Of a DNA stretch of 64,000 bases, positions 22,903 through 32,577 are shown in pieces (the stretch's first letter is position 1; each line of letters begins with the position of its first letter). The DNA is from Liopterus haemorrhoidalis. Its lineage: Eukaryota; Arthropoda; Insecta; Coleoptera; Dytiscidae. The translations under genes and the position numbers were made by a program. The DNA is taken from positions 18,251,403 to 18,315,402 of the forward strand of contig OZ020617.1 in the NCBI GenBank assembly GCA_963971575.1, written 5' to 3'. The notes under the pieces are model-generated. The model was not told the DNA's origin, made no database searches, and worked only from the letters and a program-made list of their open reading frames with translations.

Positions 22903-23231
22903 AATCAATTTCAGTTTTTTTTTAAACTTCTAGATATGAAAGAAAAATTTTGATTTATTTTTGATTTTGAATTTTACAGTGCTGAACTTTTTTTTTAACT
23001 TCACATCACTGTTACTCAGTAAATGAATAAAAATTACAAATGTGAACACTGGACCACTCTATATAGTAATTTTATCTTTATAATAAACCCTTGTATGTGA
23101 AAAGTGATTAATATTTATTACCAATTCTGATTTTACAGATAATTTTGTAGAAATAATATTTTTTTATCATCAAAAATTATGTTAATAATCATTAATGTAA
23201 TAATAATAATATGTGTGAAGAAGTTTCTCTC

Positions 23232-23330
23232 CAATCCCCCCCCCCCCCTGCTACGCCTCTGACCCTCATTGTAGACCGGTGGTTCTCAACATTATTTTTG
23301 ACTTACCCCTTGGCGTGTCAGAAATTTATT
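23232..23330. repeat. Adjoining hAT-type ends
   Basis: A C-run with TGCTACGCCTCTGACC is followed shortly by CCGGTGGTTCTCAACATT. Both resemble hAT termini seen elsewhere. No partner or target duplication was found. Confidence 0.4.
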
Positions 23331-23400
23331 AAGCACCCCTAAAATTATAGTAGGGGAGATAAATAGGAAATTCAAAAAATAATTAGTAAAATAAAAAGTA

Positions 23401-25480
23401 ATTGTAGATTCAGCCCTTTAGGGGTTGATAGGGGTAGGATAAAATTCTGATAAACGATTTTCGGTACTTGCATGGGTAGTCTTTATAAGTAATTAGCAAG
23501 TCATTTTATATCTCAACAAACACAGAAAATACAACAGGATGTATAATTCGCCCCAATTGTAGATTCGCCCCTTTAGGGGTTGATTTGGACAAAATCCTGA
23601 AATAAGTTTTTCGGCAATTGTAAGAGTAATCTTCGTAAGCAAAAATCAAGTCGATATCTCATTGGTCCTAAAAGATATTAAGGAATGCCTGAATTCACAT
23701 TTCACCCCTTTTCAGCCTTAAGGGATGCAATTTTAAAAAACTGTCAATAACATTTCGAGATATTTAAAAAATACACATATGTGCCAAAAAGTAATTTTAT
23801 AACTCAACAAACACAAGAAATGCAACGGGATGTATAATTCGCCCCAACTGTAGATTCACCCCTTTAGGGGTTAGGTTAGGACAAAATCCTGAAATTAGTT
23901 TTTCGACAATTGTAAGAGTAATCTTTGTAAGCAAAAATCAAGTCGATATCTCATTGGTCCTAAAAGATATTAAGCAATGCCTGAATTCACATTTCACCCC
24001 TTTTCAGCCTTAAGGGATGCAATTTTAAAAAACTGTCAATAACATTTCGAGATATTTTAAAAATACACATATGTGCCAAAAAGTAATTTTATAACTCAAC
24101 AAACACAAGAAATGCAACGGATGTATAATTCGCCCCAACTGTAGATTCACCCTTTTAGGGGTTAGGTTAGGACAAAATCCTGAAATAAGTTTTTCGACAA
24201 TTGTAAGAGTAATCTTTGTAAGCAAAAATCAAGTCGATATCTCATTGGTCCTAAAAGATATTAAGCAATGCCTGAATTCACATTTCACCCCTTTTCAGCC
24301 TTAAGGGATATAATTTTAAAAAACTGCCAGTATCATTTCGAGATATTTTAATAAGACACATATGTGCCAAAAAGTAATTTTATAACTCAACAAGCACAAG
24401 AAATACGGCGGGGTGTATAATTCACCTCGATTGTAGATCCACCCCTTTAGGGGTTAATTAGGACAAAATCCTGAAATAAGTTTTTCGGTATTTGTATGGC
24501 TAATCTTTGTAAGCAAAATGTAAGTCGATATCTTATAGGTCCTAAGAGATATTAAGGAATCCTTGAAACCACAATTCACCCCTTTTCAACCTTTAGGGGT
24601 GAAATTTTAAAAATCTGTCAAAACTATTTCGAGTTATTTTAAAAAGACACCTATGTGCCAAAAAGTAATGTTGCAAATAAACGAACACTGGAAATACGAC
24701 GGGATGTATTATTCACCCCGATTGTAGATCCGCCCCTTTAGGGGTTGATTAGGAAAAATTCCTGAAATAAGTTTTTCAGCATTTGTATGGATAATATTTG
24801 CAAGCAAACAATAAGTCGATATCTTATAGTTCCTAAGAGATATTAAGGAATCCTTGAAATCACAGTTCACCCCTTTTTAACCTTTAGGGGTGAAATATGA
24901 AAAACTGTCAAAACCATTTCGAGATATTTTAAAAAGACATATATGTGCCAATAAGAAATGTTGCAACTAAATAAACACAGGAAATACGACGTGATGTATA
25001 ATTCACCCCGATTGTAGAATCGCCCCTTTAGGGGTTGATTAGGATAAAATCCTGAAACAGGTTTTTCTGAATTTGCATGGGTAGTCTTTGTAAGCAAAAA
25101 CCAAGTCAATATCTTATTGGTCCTAAGAGATATTAGGAATCCTTGAAATCGCATTTTAAAGAAACAGTCAAAACTATTTCGAGATATCTTAAGAAGACAC
25201 CTATGTAAGTGCCAAAAAGGAATGTTAATACCTGACAAACACAGGAAATACGACGGGATGTATAATTCGCCCCAATTGTAGATTCACCCCTTTAGGGGTT
25301 GATTAGGACAAAATTCTGAAATAAGTTTTTCGGTATTTGTACGGGTTATCTTTGTAAGCAAAAACCAAGTCGATATCTTATTGGTCCTAAGAGATATTAA
25401 GGAATCTTTGAATTTACATTTCACCCCTTATCACTCTTTAGGGATGAAATTAAAAAAACCGGTCAATATGAATTTGTATT
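23401..25480. repeat. Satellite: about seven tandem units of ~291 bp
   Basis: A landmark TTGTAGATTCACCCCTTTAG-like block recurs near 23401, 23557, 23847, 24138, 24430, 24721, 25011 and 25276. Most spacings are 290-292 bp; the first (156) and last (265) are short. Units also share AGTCGATATCTCATTGGTCC and TTCACCCCTTTTCAGCC. Each landmark contains a CCCCT…AGGGG self-complementary word. There is no coding constraint: frames break between units. Confidence 0.88.
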
Positions 25481-26334
25481 CTACCACGGAAAGAGCAAAG
25501 TCTAAAATAAAACACGTAAATTTGACATCACAAACTGTTTTATTCCAAAGATCTTCAGTTACCAATTTTTATAAACCAATAGAAAATTATTGAATAAGCA
25601 TAGTCAACAGTTTATGTCTTACTAATTAAACACCAAATACAAAGATATGTGTAGAAAATTAAGGCGGAGCTTAAGACCCCCTCTACTATGACTAGATTAG
25701 TTTAAAACCACGCTACCAGATGGATACATCTCTCGATGCTTGTAAATGCCAGTATTTCATATAAATAGTGTTTCGGTGTGGGCCAAAGAATTGGTGCTAA
25801 ATATTAATTAATTTTCATAAACAAGGGCTCATTTTTAAGATAAAAGTACAATCTATAAGATTTCAGCTATGGAATTTGCAATTGTCATTGATTTACGGAG
25901 TAACAGTGATGTGAATTTAGACAAAGTTTAGGACATTGTAAAACTGAAAATTAAAAATAAAACCAAATTTTAACTCTGAAATCCAACGGAGCCAATCTTT
26001 ATCTTCAAATTAAAAAAAAAATCAAATTGATCCGGCAACATTTAGTTCAAATTCTTTGGCCCTTCCAAATGCACGTTTCCGTTGAGCGTAACCTAGGTAC
26101 ATTACGCTCTTAAGAGCGCGTTGATTTGAAATCCGAGGGCTAAAATATTCAATATATCGCATTATATAATATTAATATTTAACTTACTAAACATGTATAT
26201 AAATAAATATGTTTCATCAATAAAAGCATAAAAAAAATCGTACATCTGATACCAAGAAGTCGTACATCGTACACATGCAAAAATAATCGTACAAATACGA
26301 TTTAAATCGTGCATCTCGCAACACTGATACGGAG

Positions 26335-26557
26335 CTATGTTGTTGTTAAGGTGATGTTCCTTTAAATCAAATTTTAGCCCTAATTTTTGATCACGAATAA
26401 AAAATACTGATAAGAAATAAGTGATTATTTTTTTTCGACATTCTATACAAATTTAATTTATAAACAAGATTTATGTTGATATTCTGACGCTTACTAATTA
26501 TATTTATATGGAATATCAACAATATAATGTTTTTCTACGTTCTTTAGGAAACACACC
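26335..26557. other. Spacer, no feature seen
   Basis: AT-rich junction between the 5-kb hAT insertion and the pogo-type element. Confidence 0.3.
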
Positions 26558-26688
26558 TAGGGTAAGCTATACAGTAGTTGGCACCTATACAGTTATTGTC
26601 ATACTACATTTTAAAGTAAATTATTAAGCATTTGAATGTTCCTATAAAAATATGGGTACATCTATTATTTAAAGGTAACATTTCTTTA

Positions 26689-26719
<31 letters not shown>

Positions 26720-27098
26720 TTTACATCTGTCCTACGGAAAGAATCCAAATACGGACAGGTACATGGTAATAACATATTTAAAGTTACAGTGTAATATATG
26801 AGTTTAAGTAGTTTCCTAAGTCTAATACATATAATACAAAAAAAAGTTCATAAATATAAAATAAAATATAATACAGTAAAATGTAAAACATAAATAATAT
26901 GGCAATAACATAAAGGTAATGAAACAATAATGTAAATTAAAAAAAAAGATACATAAAAAAAATAATAATAAAATAAAAAGAATAAAAAATAAATAAGTTA
27001 AAAATGTAAAAATAAAAGTAGAAATAGTTCAAAGGCCAACTGAGCAACGTAGGAACTGAGACGCTTAGAAATCAAAATAAGAAAATTAAGAATTGATA

Positions 27099-29957
27099 CT
27101 AAAAGAGATCAATATGTTCAATATCTGAATGATGATATGAACACATGCGGTTAATTGGGGACTTAAGAAAGAGATTAGTACGCGCATGCGGTAGGTAAAA
27201 AAGTAGTGGGTTACGAGTGTGGGCATGGGGGGTATGGAAACTTAAAAGTTGAAGAAGTGCAGGATCATCAATTTTATTAGATATTAATTTTTTTAAGAAT
27301 GACAATGAATTGATTTCTCGGCGTTTGTATAATGGTTTGGTTGAAAATATTTGAAGCAGGGAGTCATAAGGAAGTTCAGGAGGAGGGTAAGATCCCATGA
27401 CTTTAAAATAAATGAATTTAAGAAATTTATGCTGGATCCTTTCCAAAGATTTCTTCTGGACGTTATATATTGGATCCCAGACTACTGAGCAATATTCAAG
27501 TTTGGATCGAATAAAGGAATAGTACAAAGTAAAGATGGCAGCAATGTTAGTAAAAGTCCTGGTATTACGAATAATAAAACCAAGCATTTTACACGATGAG
27601 GCGCACATATGATCTATGTGTAGATCAAATGTGAGTTTTTCATCAAACACTACTCCCAAGTCTTTAATATTATGACATCGAGTTAGATGGTGATTAGCTA
27701 CAGCATAAGAGTAAAGGATGGGGGTTGTTTTACGGGTAAAAGACAGAATTTTACATTTAGATAAATTTAGTTTAAGATGGTTAGAATTACACCAATCACT
27801 TATACGTTTAAGATCGTTTTGGAGTATATGGCAATCGTCAACAGAGGAAATTGTTTTAAATATCTTAAGATCATCTGCAAAAAGTAAATGCTCGCTACAA
27901 ATAACGGCATTAATATCATTTATGAACATTAAGAAGAGGAGAGGTCCAAGGTTTGACCCTTGTGGAACACCTGACGTAACAGAAAAAGGTGAGGTGTTGT
28001 GCCCTCGAAAAGTAACAAAAAGAGAACGGTTTAAAAGGTAAGATGACAATAACGATATTAGAGAAGGCGAGAGCGCAAAAGAATGAAGTTTTAGTAATAG
28101 GGTATTGTGGTCAATGGTATCGAAAGCTTTAGCAAAATCAGTATATATGACATCAACTTGGCTTCTTCTATCTAATGCTGAAGCAACATAGTGGGTGAAG
28201 TAGCATAGATTACTAGCTGTAGAGCGGCGTTGCATAAACCCGTGTTGAAAGAATGATAAATTGTTTTTTATTTGAAAATATATAGTTTTGTAAATAATAC
28301 TCTCGAAAATCTTACTGAAGGTAGAGAGCACTGCAATAGGTCTGTAATTACTAATAAGAGTCTTGTCACCAGATTTATGTATAGGCATAACACGTCCAAT
28401 TTTCCATGCAGAAGGGAAACTACCGGTACTAATTGACAAGTTTAAAATATGGAAAAGGGCTTCTGAAAATGGTTTAGCACAGTCTTTAATGATTAAATTG
28501 GGGATAAGGTCGGGACCACATGATAGGTTATTTTTAGCTGTTTTTTTGATGGCCGATTCAATGTCGTCTAAGGATATATAGGTTAAGGATACCATATTGT
28601 TTGCAATTGGATAGGAGGGAGTATTGGAGACGGGTGGATGGGATGCAGATGAAAATACACTTTTGAAGAAAGTGACAAACCCATCTGCGATGTCTGGGAT
28701 AGTAGAAAATGTGGTATCATTAAGAGACATGCTATTAGGGACGGATGATTGCGTTTTTTTGGAATTCACGAAAGACCAGAATTTGTTGGGATTTGAGTAA
28801 ATAGAAGTTTCACAAATTTGAATATAGTTTTTATAAGATAATTTAATGTCGAGTTTGATTTTGGAACGCAAATATTTATATTTTATGAGGTAAGTACGTT
28901 TATTGGGAAATTTTTTATACATTTTGTAGAAATGTTGTTTTTTTTTTAAATTAAGTTTAATTTCCCGAGTGAACCATGGGGGGTAAGTTACTTTGTGACT
29001 AGGTTTATATGGGATACATTGTGCAAAGAAATAATAAAGGGTAGAATATAGAAAGGATACAGCACTGTCGACATTATGGAAGGTATTAATTTGTTTCCAT
29101 TCAAAATCAGCAATTAGTTTGTACAGTTTAATGTAGTTAGCTTTCTTGAAGTCATATATACGAGAAGTATTAAAATATTTGGGATGAGTGATAGTAGATA
29201 TGTCCATACTGATCTCTATATTTAATGTAGGATGAGAGCGGTATTCACGGCTAAATATTAGAGATGTTTCGCGAGTGACGACACAGTTAGCATTTGAAAG
29301 TATCAAATCTAGTATATGATAGTCTTCATTACAGATGCCATTATACTGAATTAGATTAAAATACAAATTAAAATTATTTAACAATTTTACATTTTTTGAA
29401 TTAGAGTTAGAAACAATTTTCGGGATGTTGAAGTCACCAATAATAATAAATTTATTATTGTATAAAAAGGGTAATGATTCAAAAAATGTAAAAATGTTGT
29501 CATACTTATCAGAGCTAAGAGAGGGAGGCACGTATATGCAAAATACATAAAGATTTGAAGAACCTAATGTAATACGAGTACAAACGATGTCTATATTTAC
29601 GGGCAAACATGAGAAGTAATCATCAAGTGAAACAGCAAAGGAGTTAAGATGACTAGATATAAGTAGAAGAACGCCTCCACCACGAGAAACACCGCACTCT
29701 TTAAAATTACGGTCCTTACGGTAAACAATATAGGACTGGTCACTAATTTCGGAATCATAGACACTATCAGTCAACCAACTTTCTGACAGAGCAATGATGT
29801 CATAATTAAGTGAAGGGATGATCGAGTATAGTTGGTTGAGCTTCATGTTGAGGCCTTGGATATTCTGGTAGTATATGGAAAGTGAAGTCTTATTTCTAAT
29901 TGTTCTCTCCGGAATAATGTTGTGGTGTGGAAGAAGAATTGGACTGCTGTCAAACAC
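27099..29957 (-). CDS. ORF2: APE endonuclease-reverse transcriptase
   Basis: A 952-residue open frame with no stops. The N-terminal apurinic-like endonuclease (about residues 25-245) shows IYYQNIQGLN, the catalytic-type Glu in LSESWLTDS (E59), SRGGGVLLL, GDFN (174-177) and SREYRSHPTL (H242). The RT domain (about 455-760) shows GPDLIPNLIIK, ISNYRPIAVLS, TDFAKAFDTIDHNTLL, SGVPQGSNLGPLLFLMFIND and the catalytic FADD (693-696). A conserved C-terminal region (EYCSVVWDP) follows. It would nick target DNA and prime reverse transcription of its own RNA. No ATG is near the frame start: the first in-frame codon after the overlap with ORF1 is GTG, and the first Met is at residue 38, inside the endonuclease. 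Coupled reinitiation or a frameshift is therefore likely. Confidence 0.95.
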   Translation of the reverse strand: MFDSSPILLPHHNIIPERTIRNKTSLSIYYQNIQGLNMKLNQLYSIIPSLNYDIIALSESWLTDSVYDSEISDQSYIVYRKDRNFKECGVSRGGGVLLLISSHLNSFAVSLDDYFSCLPVNIDIVCTRITLGSSNLYVFCIYVPPSLSSDKYDNIFTFFESLPFLYNNKFIIIGDFNIPKIVSNSNSKNVKLLNNFNLYFNLIQYNGICNEDYHILDLILSNANCVVTRETSLIFSREYRSHPTLNIEISMDISTITHPKYFNTSRIYDFKKANYIKLYKLIADFEWKQINTFHNVDSAVSFLYSTLYYFFAQCIPYKPSHKVTYPPWFTREIKLNLKKKQHFYKMYKKFPNKRTYLIKYKYLRSKIKLDIKLSYKNYIQICETSIYSNPNKFWSFVNSKKTQSSVPNSMSLNDTTFSTIPDIADGFVTFFKSVFSSASHPPVSNTPSYPIANNMVSLTYISLDDIESAIKKTAKNNLSCGPDLIPNLIIKDCAKPFSEALFHILNLSISTGSFPSAWKIGRVMPIHKSGDKTLISNYRPIAVLSTFSKIFESIIYKTIYFQIKNNLSFFQHGFMQRRSTASNLCYFTHYVASALDRRSQVDVIYTDFAKAFDTIDHNTLLLKLHSFALSPSLISLLSSYLLNRSLFVTFRGHNTSPFSVTSGVPQGSNLGPLLFLMFINDINAVICSEHLLFADDLKIFKTISSVDDCHILQNDLKRISDWCNSNHLKLNLSKCKILSFTRKTTPILYSYAVANHHLTRCHNIKDLGVVFDEKLTFDLHIDHMCASSCKMLGFIIRNTRTFTNIAAIFTLYYSFIRSKLEYCSVVWDPIYNVQKKSLERIQHKFLKFIYFKVMGSYPPPELPYDSLLQIFSTKPLYKRREINSLSFLKKLISNKIDDPALLQLLSFHTPHAHTRNPLLFYLPHARTNLFLKSPINRMCSYHHSDIEHIDLF

Positions 29958-30954
29958 ACTGCGTAGTACAGTCGCTGTCTTTGGGGTTGCAGTAATCAGA
30001 GCACACTCCAGGAGTTATATCAGATTTAAAAATTCTCTTTCTAATAAGTGATGCAATTTTTTCTGTTATCATAACTTTTGCAGGGGTTCTCAACTGGTAA
30101 CCCATATAAGAATATAACTGTGCATCCAGATAAAAATTTATATCAAATAAATAACAGTCCTGATGTTGATCCAGGATATCGAACAGTAATTCATTAAAAT
30201 AAAAAATGTCTTCGTTGTGCTGAATATTGTCGTACCTGTACGGGATAGTGCTTATTATTAAATTCGTATTAGTACACGAGTTGATTATTTTCATAAAGGC
30301 GTTTGTTAGAGAGAGACTGTTCCCTGAGAAATTGTTTGATCCACCTATTACAAATACGACGTCATTCTTTGAAAAATCTTTTGTCAGTGTTTCTATATCC
30401 GAAATGACATTAGACAGTTGAGCACCTGGTTTGGTAATTGTCAAGATGTCCGAATTAACAAATTTTTCTTTCATGATGCCGCTAAATTTGCGCAGATGGT
30501 CGTCACCCAGTAAAAGAATGCGATTCGTTATTTTAGCATCAGATTTCTTAGTTAGGGTCCTTGTTGTCGTATCTGAATTGTTAGAAACTAGAAGCTCAGT
30601 TTGAATTTCTTTGCTAAGTTTGCTAACAGGTATGGTTTGCGTAGCAGTATCAGCTGACATTTTGGGCTTATTTATAATTTCATGGAGGTCATTTATAAGT
30701 GAATTTTTACTGTCGTTCTCCATTTTTAGTTTAGTTATCTGTAATTCTAATATTCCAATGGATTTTAATAGTTCAGCATTTTTTAAGTGGACATCGGCGA
30801 GCTCATTTTGTAGTTTTAAGTTTATTTGTTTTAATTCGCATTTCGGCGAGTTTGTTTGAAGTTCACTATAAACTATTGTCTCGTAACTAGTATTAGCACA
30901 ATTTTTGTTGAGCAAACGTCTTGATCTGGTGCTAATCTTATTAGTTGAAGACAT
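29950..30954 (-). CDS. ORF1 of the non-LTR element, esterase-like
   Basis: The 334-residue frame starts at a good ATG (30954). Residues about 37-98 are Leu/Lys/Glu-rich and likely a coiled coil (KLQNELADVHLKNAELLKSI). Residues about 143-300 resemble an SGNH/GDSL esterase fold: ILLLGDDHLRKF has Asp where the catalytic Ser would be, followed by VVFVIGGSNNFSGNSL. The C-terminus has four Cys in about 16 residues. ORF1 proteins with an esterase-like domain are known in CR1-group elements; Asp in place of Ser suggests loss of hydrolase activity. The stop TGA overlaps the first codons of ORF2 by 8 bases. Confidence 0.85.
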   Translation of the reverse strand: MSSTNKISTRSRRLLNKNCANTSYETIVYSELQTNSPKCELKQINLKLQNELADVHLKNAELLKSIGILELQITKLKMENDSKNSLINDLHEIINKPKMSADTATQTIPVSKLSKEIQTELLVSNNSDTTTRTLTKKSDAKITNRILLLGDDHLRKFSGIMKEKFVNSDILTITKPGAQLSNVISDIETLTKDFSKNDVVFVIGGSNNFSGNSLSLTNAFMKIINSCTNTNLIISTIPYRYDNIQHNEDIFYFNELLFDILDQHQDCYLFDINFYLDAQLYSYMGYQLRTPAKVMITEKIASLIRKRIFKSDITPGVCSDYCNPKDSDCTTQCV

Positions 30955-31624
30955 TATTTGTAAGATTATAGTAAGGTGTAATTTATTAAAAATTAAAAAA
31001 ATAATAATAATTATTAATAGATAATAAATAAAATACCAATATTGTCAATATAAAAAATTGCCAAAAGATAAAAATATAAAAGAAAAATGTCGAATATTAA
31101 GAAATAAAAAATGTCAAATGTTAAAATAACGCATATATAGTCAGATTAACTTAAGGAAAAACAAATAAATAAATTAAGGGATTAAAACAAGGACACAATT
31201 CTTCACCCCTAACGGTTCATCAAGAGGACTTAAAGCAACAAACAAGAGAACCACGGAAGGAAAAAGGTCATTGACACACATAGGATAGATTAATACTTAA
31301 AACAAAATAATGGATTAAAATATATGCGAGTTGTATTTGGCTTGTTACCTTGTGACGTCAGATGTGTAAAATATGTTAGACGGATAAATTAGGTTTGGAA
31401 ACGTTGGTCATACACCTTATCGAAAATAAAATACGTTAAATTAAAATAATATGAATAAAATAATATAATAAACAATATATAATGAAAGTATGTAATATAT
31501 TTTAAGTAAAATTGTTTTTATATTTTGTTATCTTTAATTTTTCCTATGTTTTTTATTAATAAATTGGTGAAAATATAAATAAAATTATTAAAATTAATAA
31601 AAAATAAAAAAAAAAAATTAATTG

Positions 31625-31693
31625 GTATCAGGGCGGTCTTGAACGCACGACCTCACCATTCAAACACAGTGTCAAAACCACTGAGCTATTAAT
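31625..31693 (-). repeat. tRNA-like sequence
   Basis: On the minus strand TAGCTCAGTGG (31678-31688) matches box A and CGTTCAAGACC (31635-31645) resembles box B. A long T-run follows on that strand. Acceptor pairing is weak (ATTAATA against CTGATACC), so a decayed tRNA or tRNA-derived SINE head is more likely than an active tRNA gene. Confidence 0.5.
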
Positions 31694-32040
31694 TATATAT
31701 TTTGAATAGGTAAGAATTAGTAGATACCAGTCATCTACCTATCATACAATCACCTGATTGTCAAGTTGGATGTGAATTTCGCCCTTATTGACTCACAAGG
31801 CAATTTATAAATTACCTGCACAATTAATAATAAGAATGTATGATTCGAATCTTACTGTTGTTATCCACTAGTCGATGTTTAAATATGGATCTGAAACTCT
31901 ATATTTGAATTAATTTACACTATTAATATGACAATATGACAAAAATATAAGGAGCACAATTCACTGTTCACTGTTAATCTTCAATTACATCATCATTATA
32001 TGTTAGTAAAGTTTATTTTGCTTCAATTGGTACTAGTTTA

Positions 32041-32526
32041 TCTTGGCGGGAGAATATGTGTGACAGCGTGCTGTTTGTGGGATTTTACAGGTAAGTCTTA
32101 ACATTTTGTTAAGAAACTACTTGTTTTGAATAGCTGTTATTTCAATACTGGCACAATATTAACGTATAATTTTTATCTAATATGAAAGTATAATGTTGAA
32201 ATATTGTTAAAATATAAACATAACCTATTTTTTTTGGTAATTTTTTTATTTTCTTAAGGTGCCAATAACTGTAATCAACTATTTGGTCGAAAATACTTAT
32301 TGGCACCCAATGCCAATCATTGTCATTTTTCAGTTTTTATTAATTTTACATTATTTTGCTCTAATTTTGAATGCAGCTTACCTAATATAATTAATTTACT
32401 TTAAAAGGGTAAAATAATAACAAAAAATAGTTATTAACATGTGCCAATAAATATCTTTCAGTGACTGCCAATCACTGTAAATACCTAAAAACTTAGTGTT
32501 TAATTGTTATATTTTCTTCTTCTCAG
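32041..32526 (+). promoter_or_regulatory. Possible 5' UTR intron of the pogo transposase gene
   Basis: TTTTACAG|GTAAGTC at 32090/32091 is a strong splice donor. The run TTTTCTTCTTCTCAG ending at 32526 is a strong acceptor. The inferred intron (32091-32526) precedes the transposase frame, and neither exon adds an in-frame ATG. Splicing is inferred from motifs only. Confidence 0.5.
32258..32482. promoter_or_regulatory. Subterminal CCAATAACTGTA-type repeats of the pogo element
   Basis: GTGCCAATAACTGTAATC (32260), ATGCCAATCATTGTC, GTGCCAATAAATAT and CTGCCAATCACTGTAAAT occur here. The same word is at 36253, 36297 and in the terminal repeat at 36489, and inverted at 26574-26595. These are candidate transposase-binding sites; binding is inferred. 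Confidence 0.6.
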
Positions 32527-32577
32527 CACTTCCCATCATTTATTTGCCAAATATTATCAAAATCGTTTGTAAACAAT

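Larger units (their letters stand above)
22903..26030. repeat. Long inverted repeats bracketing a satellite array
   Basis: The left arm (about 22903-23132) and right arm (about 25786-26030) are inverted with roughly three quarters identity by eye. Matching landmarks include CTTCACATCACTGTTACTC and CCCTTGTATGTGAAAA-like sequence followed by ACCAATTCT. The satellite of about 291-bp units lies between them. This suggests one composite element whose interior was tandemly expanded. Confidence 0.65.
21327..26326. mobile_element. 5,000-bp hAT-type insertion hosting other repeats
   Basis: Left end CAGTGTTGCCAGATGG and right end ATCTCGCAACACTG are inverted. The exact 8-bp duplication ATACGGAG flanks both sides (21319-21326, 26327-26334). 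Subterminal regions carry repeated AATCGTAC/AATCGTAT words at both ends, the typical look of hAT transposase-binding regions. No transposase remnant was recognised. Inside are a hAT MITE (21717-22002), a 27-bp TIR MITE (22019-22605) and a satellite block between long inverted arms (22903-26030). Confidence 0.85.
26690..31300 (-). mobile_element. Near-complete CR1/jockey-group non-LTR retrotransposon
   Basis: On the minus strand the order is a 5' region (upper limit uncertain, about 31000-31400), ORF1 (30954-29950), ORF2 (29957-27099), a 3' UTR and a (TAAA)n-like tail seen on the + strand as TTTATTTATTTATTTATTTA at 26690-26720. Both ORFs are open throughout. The target duplication was not identified because the 5' limit is unclear. 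Confidence 0.85.

Noticed and set aside
24025..25238. Minus-strand open frames in the satellite region
   Set aside because: Chance frames in tandem repeats that break at each unit.
23401..25480. Regularly spaced array considered as a CRISPR-like array
   Set aside because: The unit repeats over its full ~291 bp without unique spacers, in an insect genome. It is a tandem satellite.
27718..28581. Plus-strand open frames across ORF2
   Set aside because: Antisense to the intact reverse transcriptase frame, with no independent similarity.
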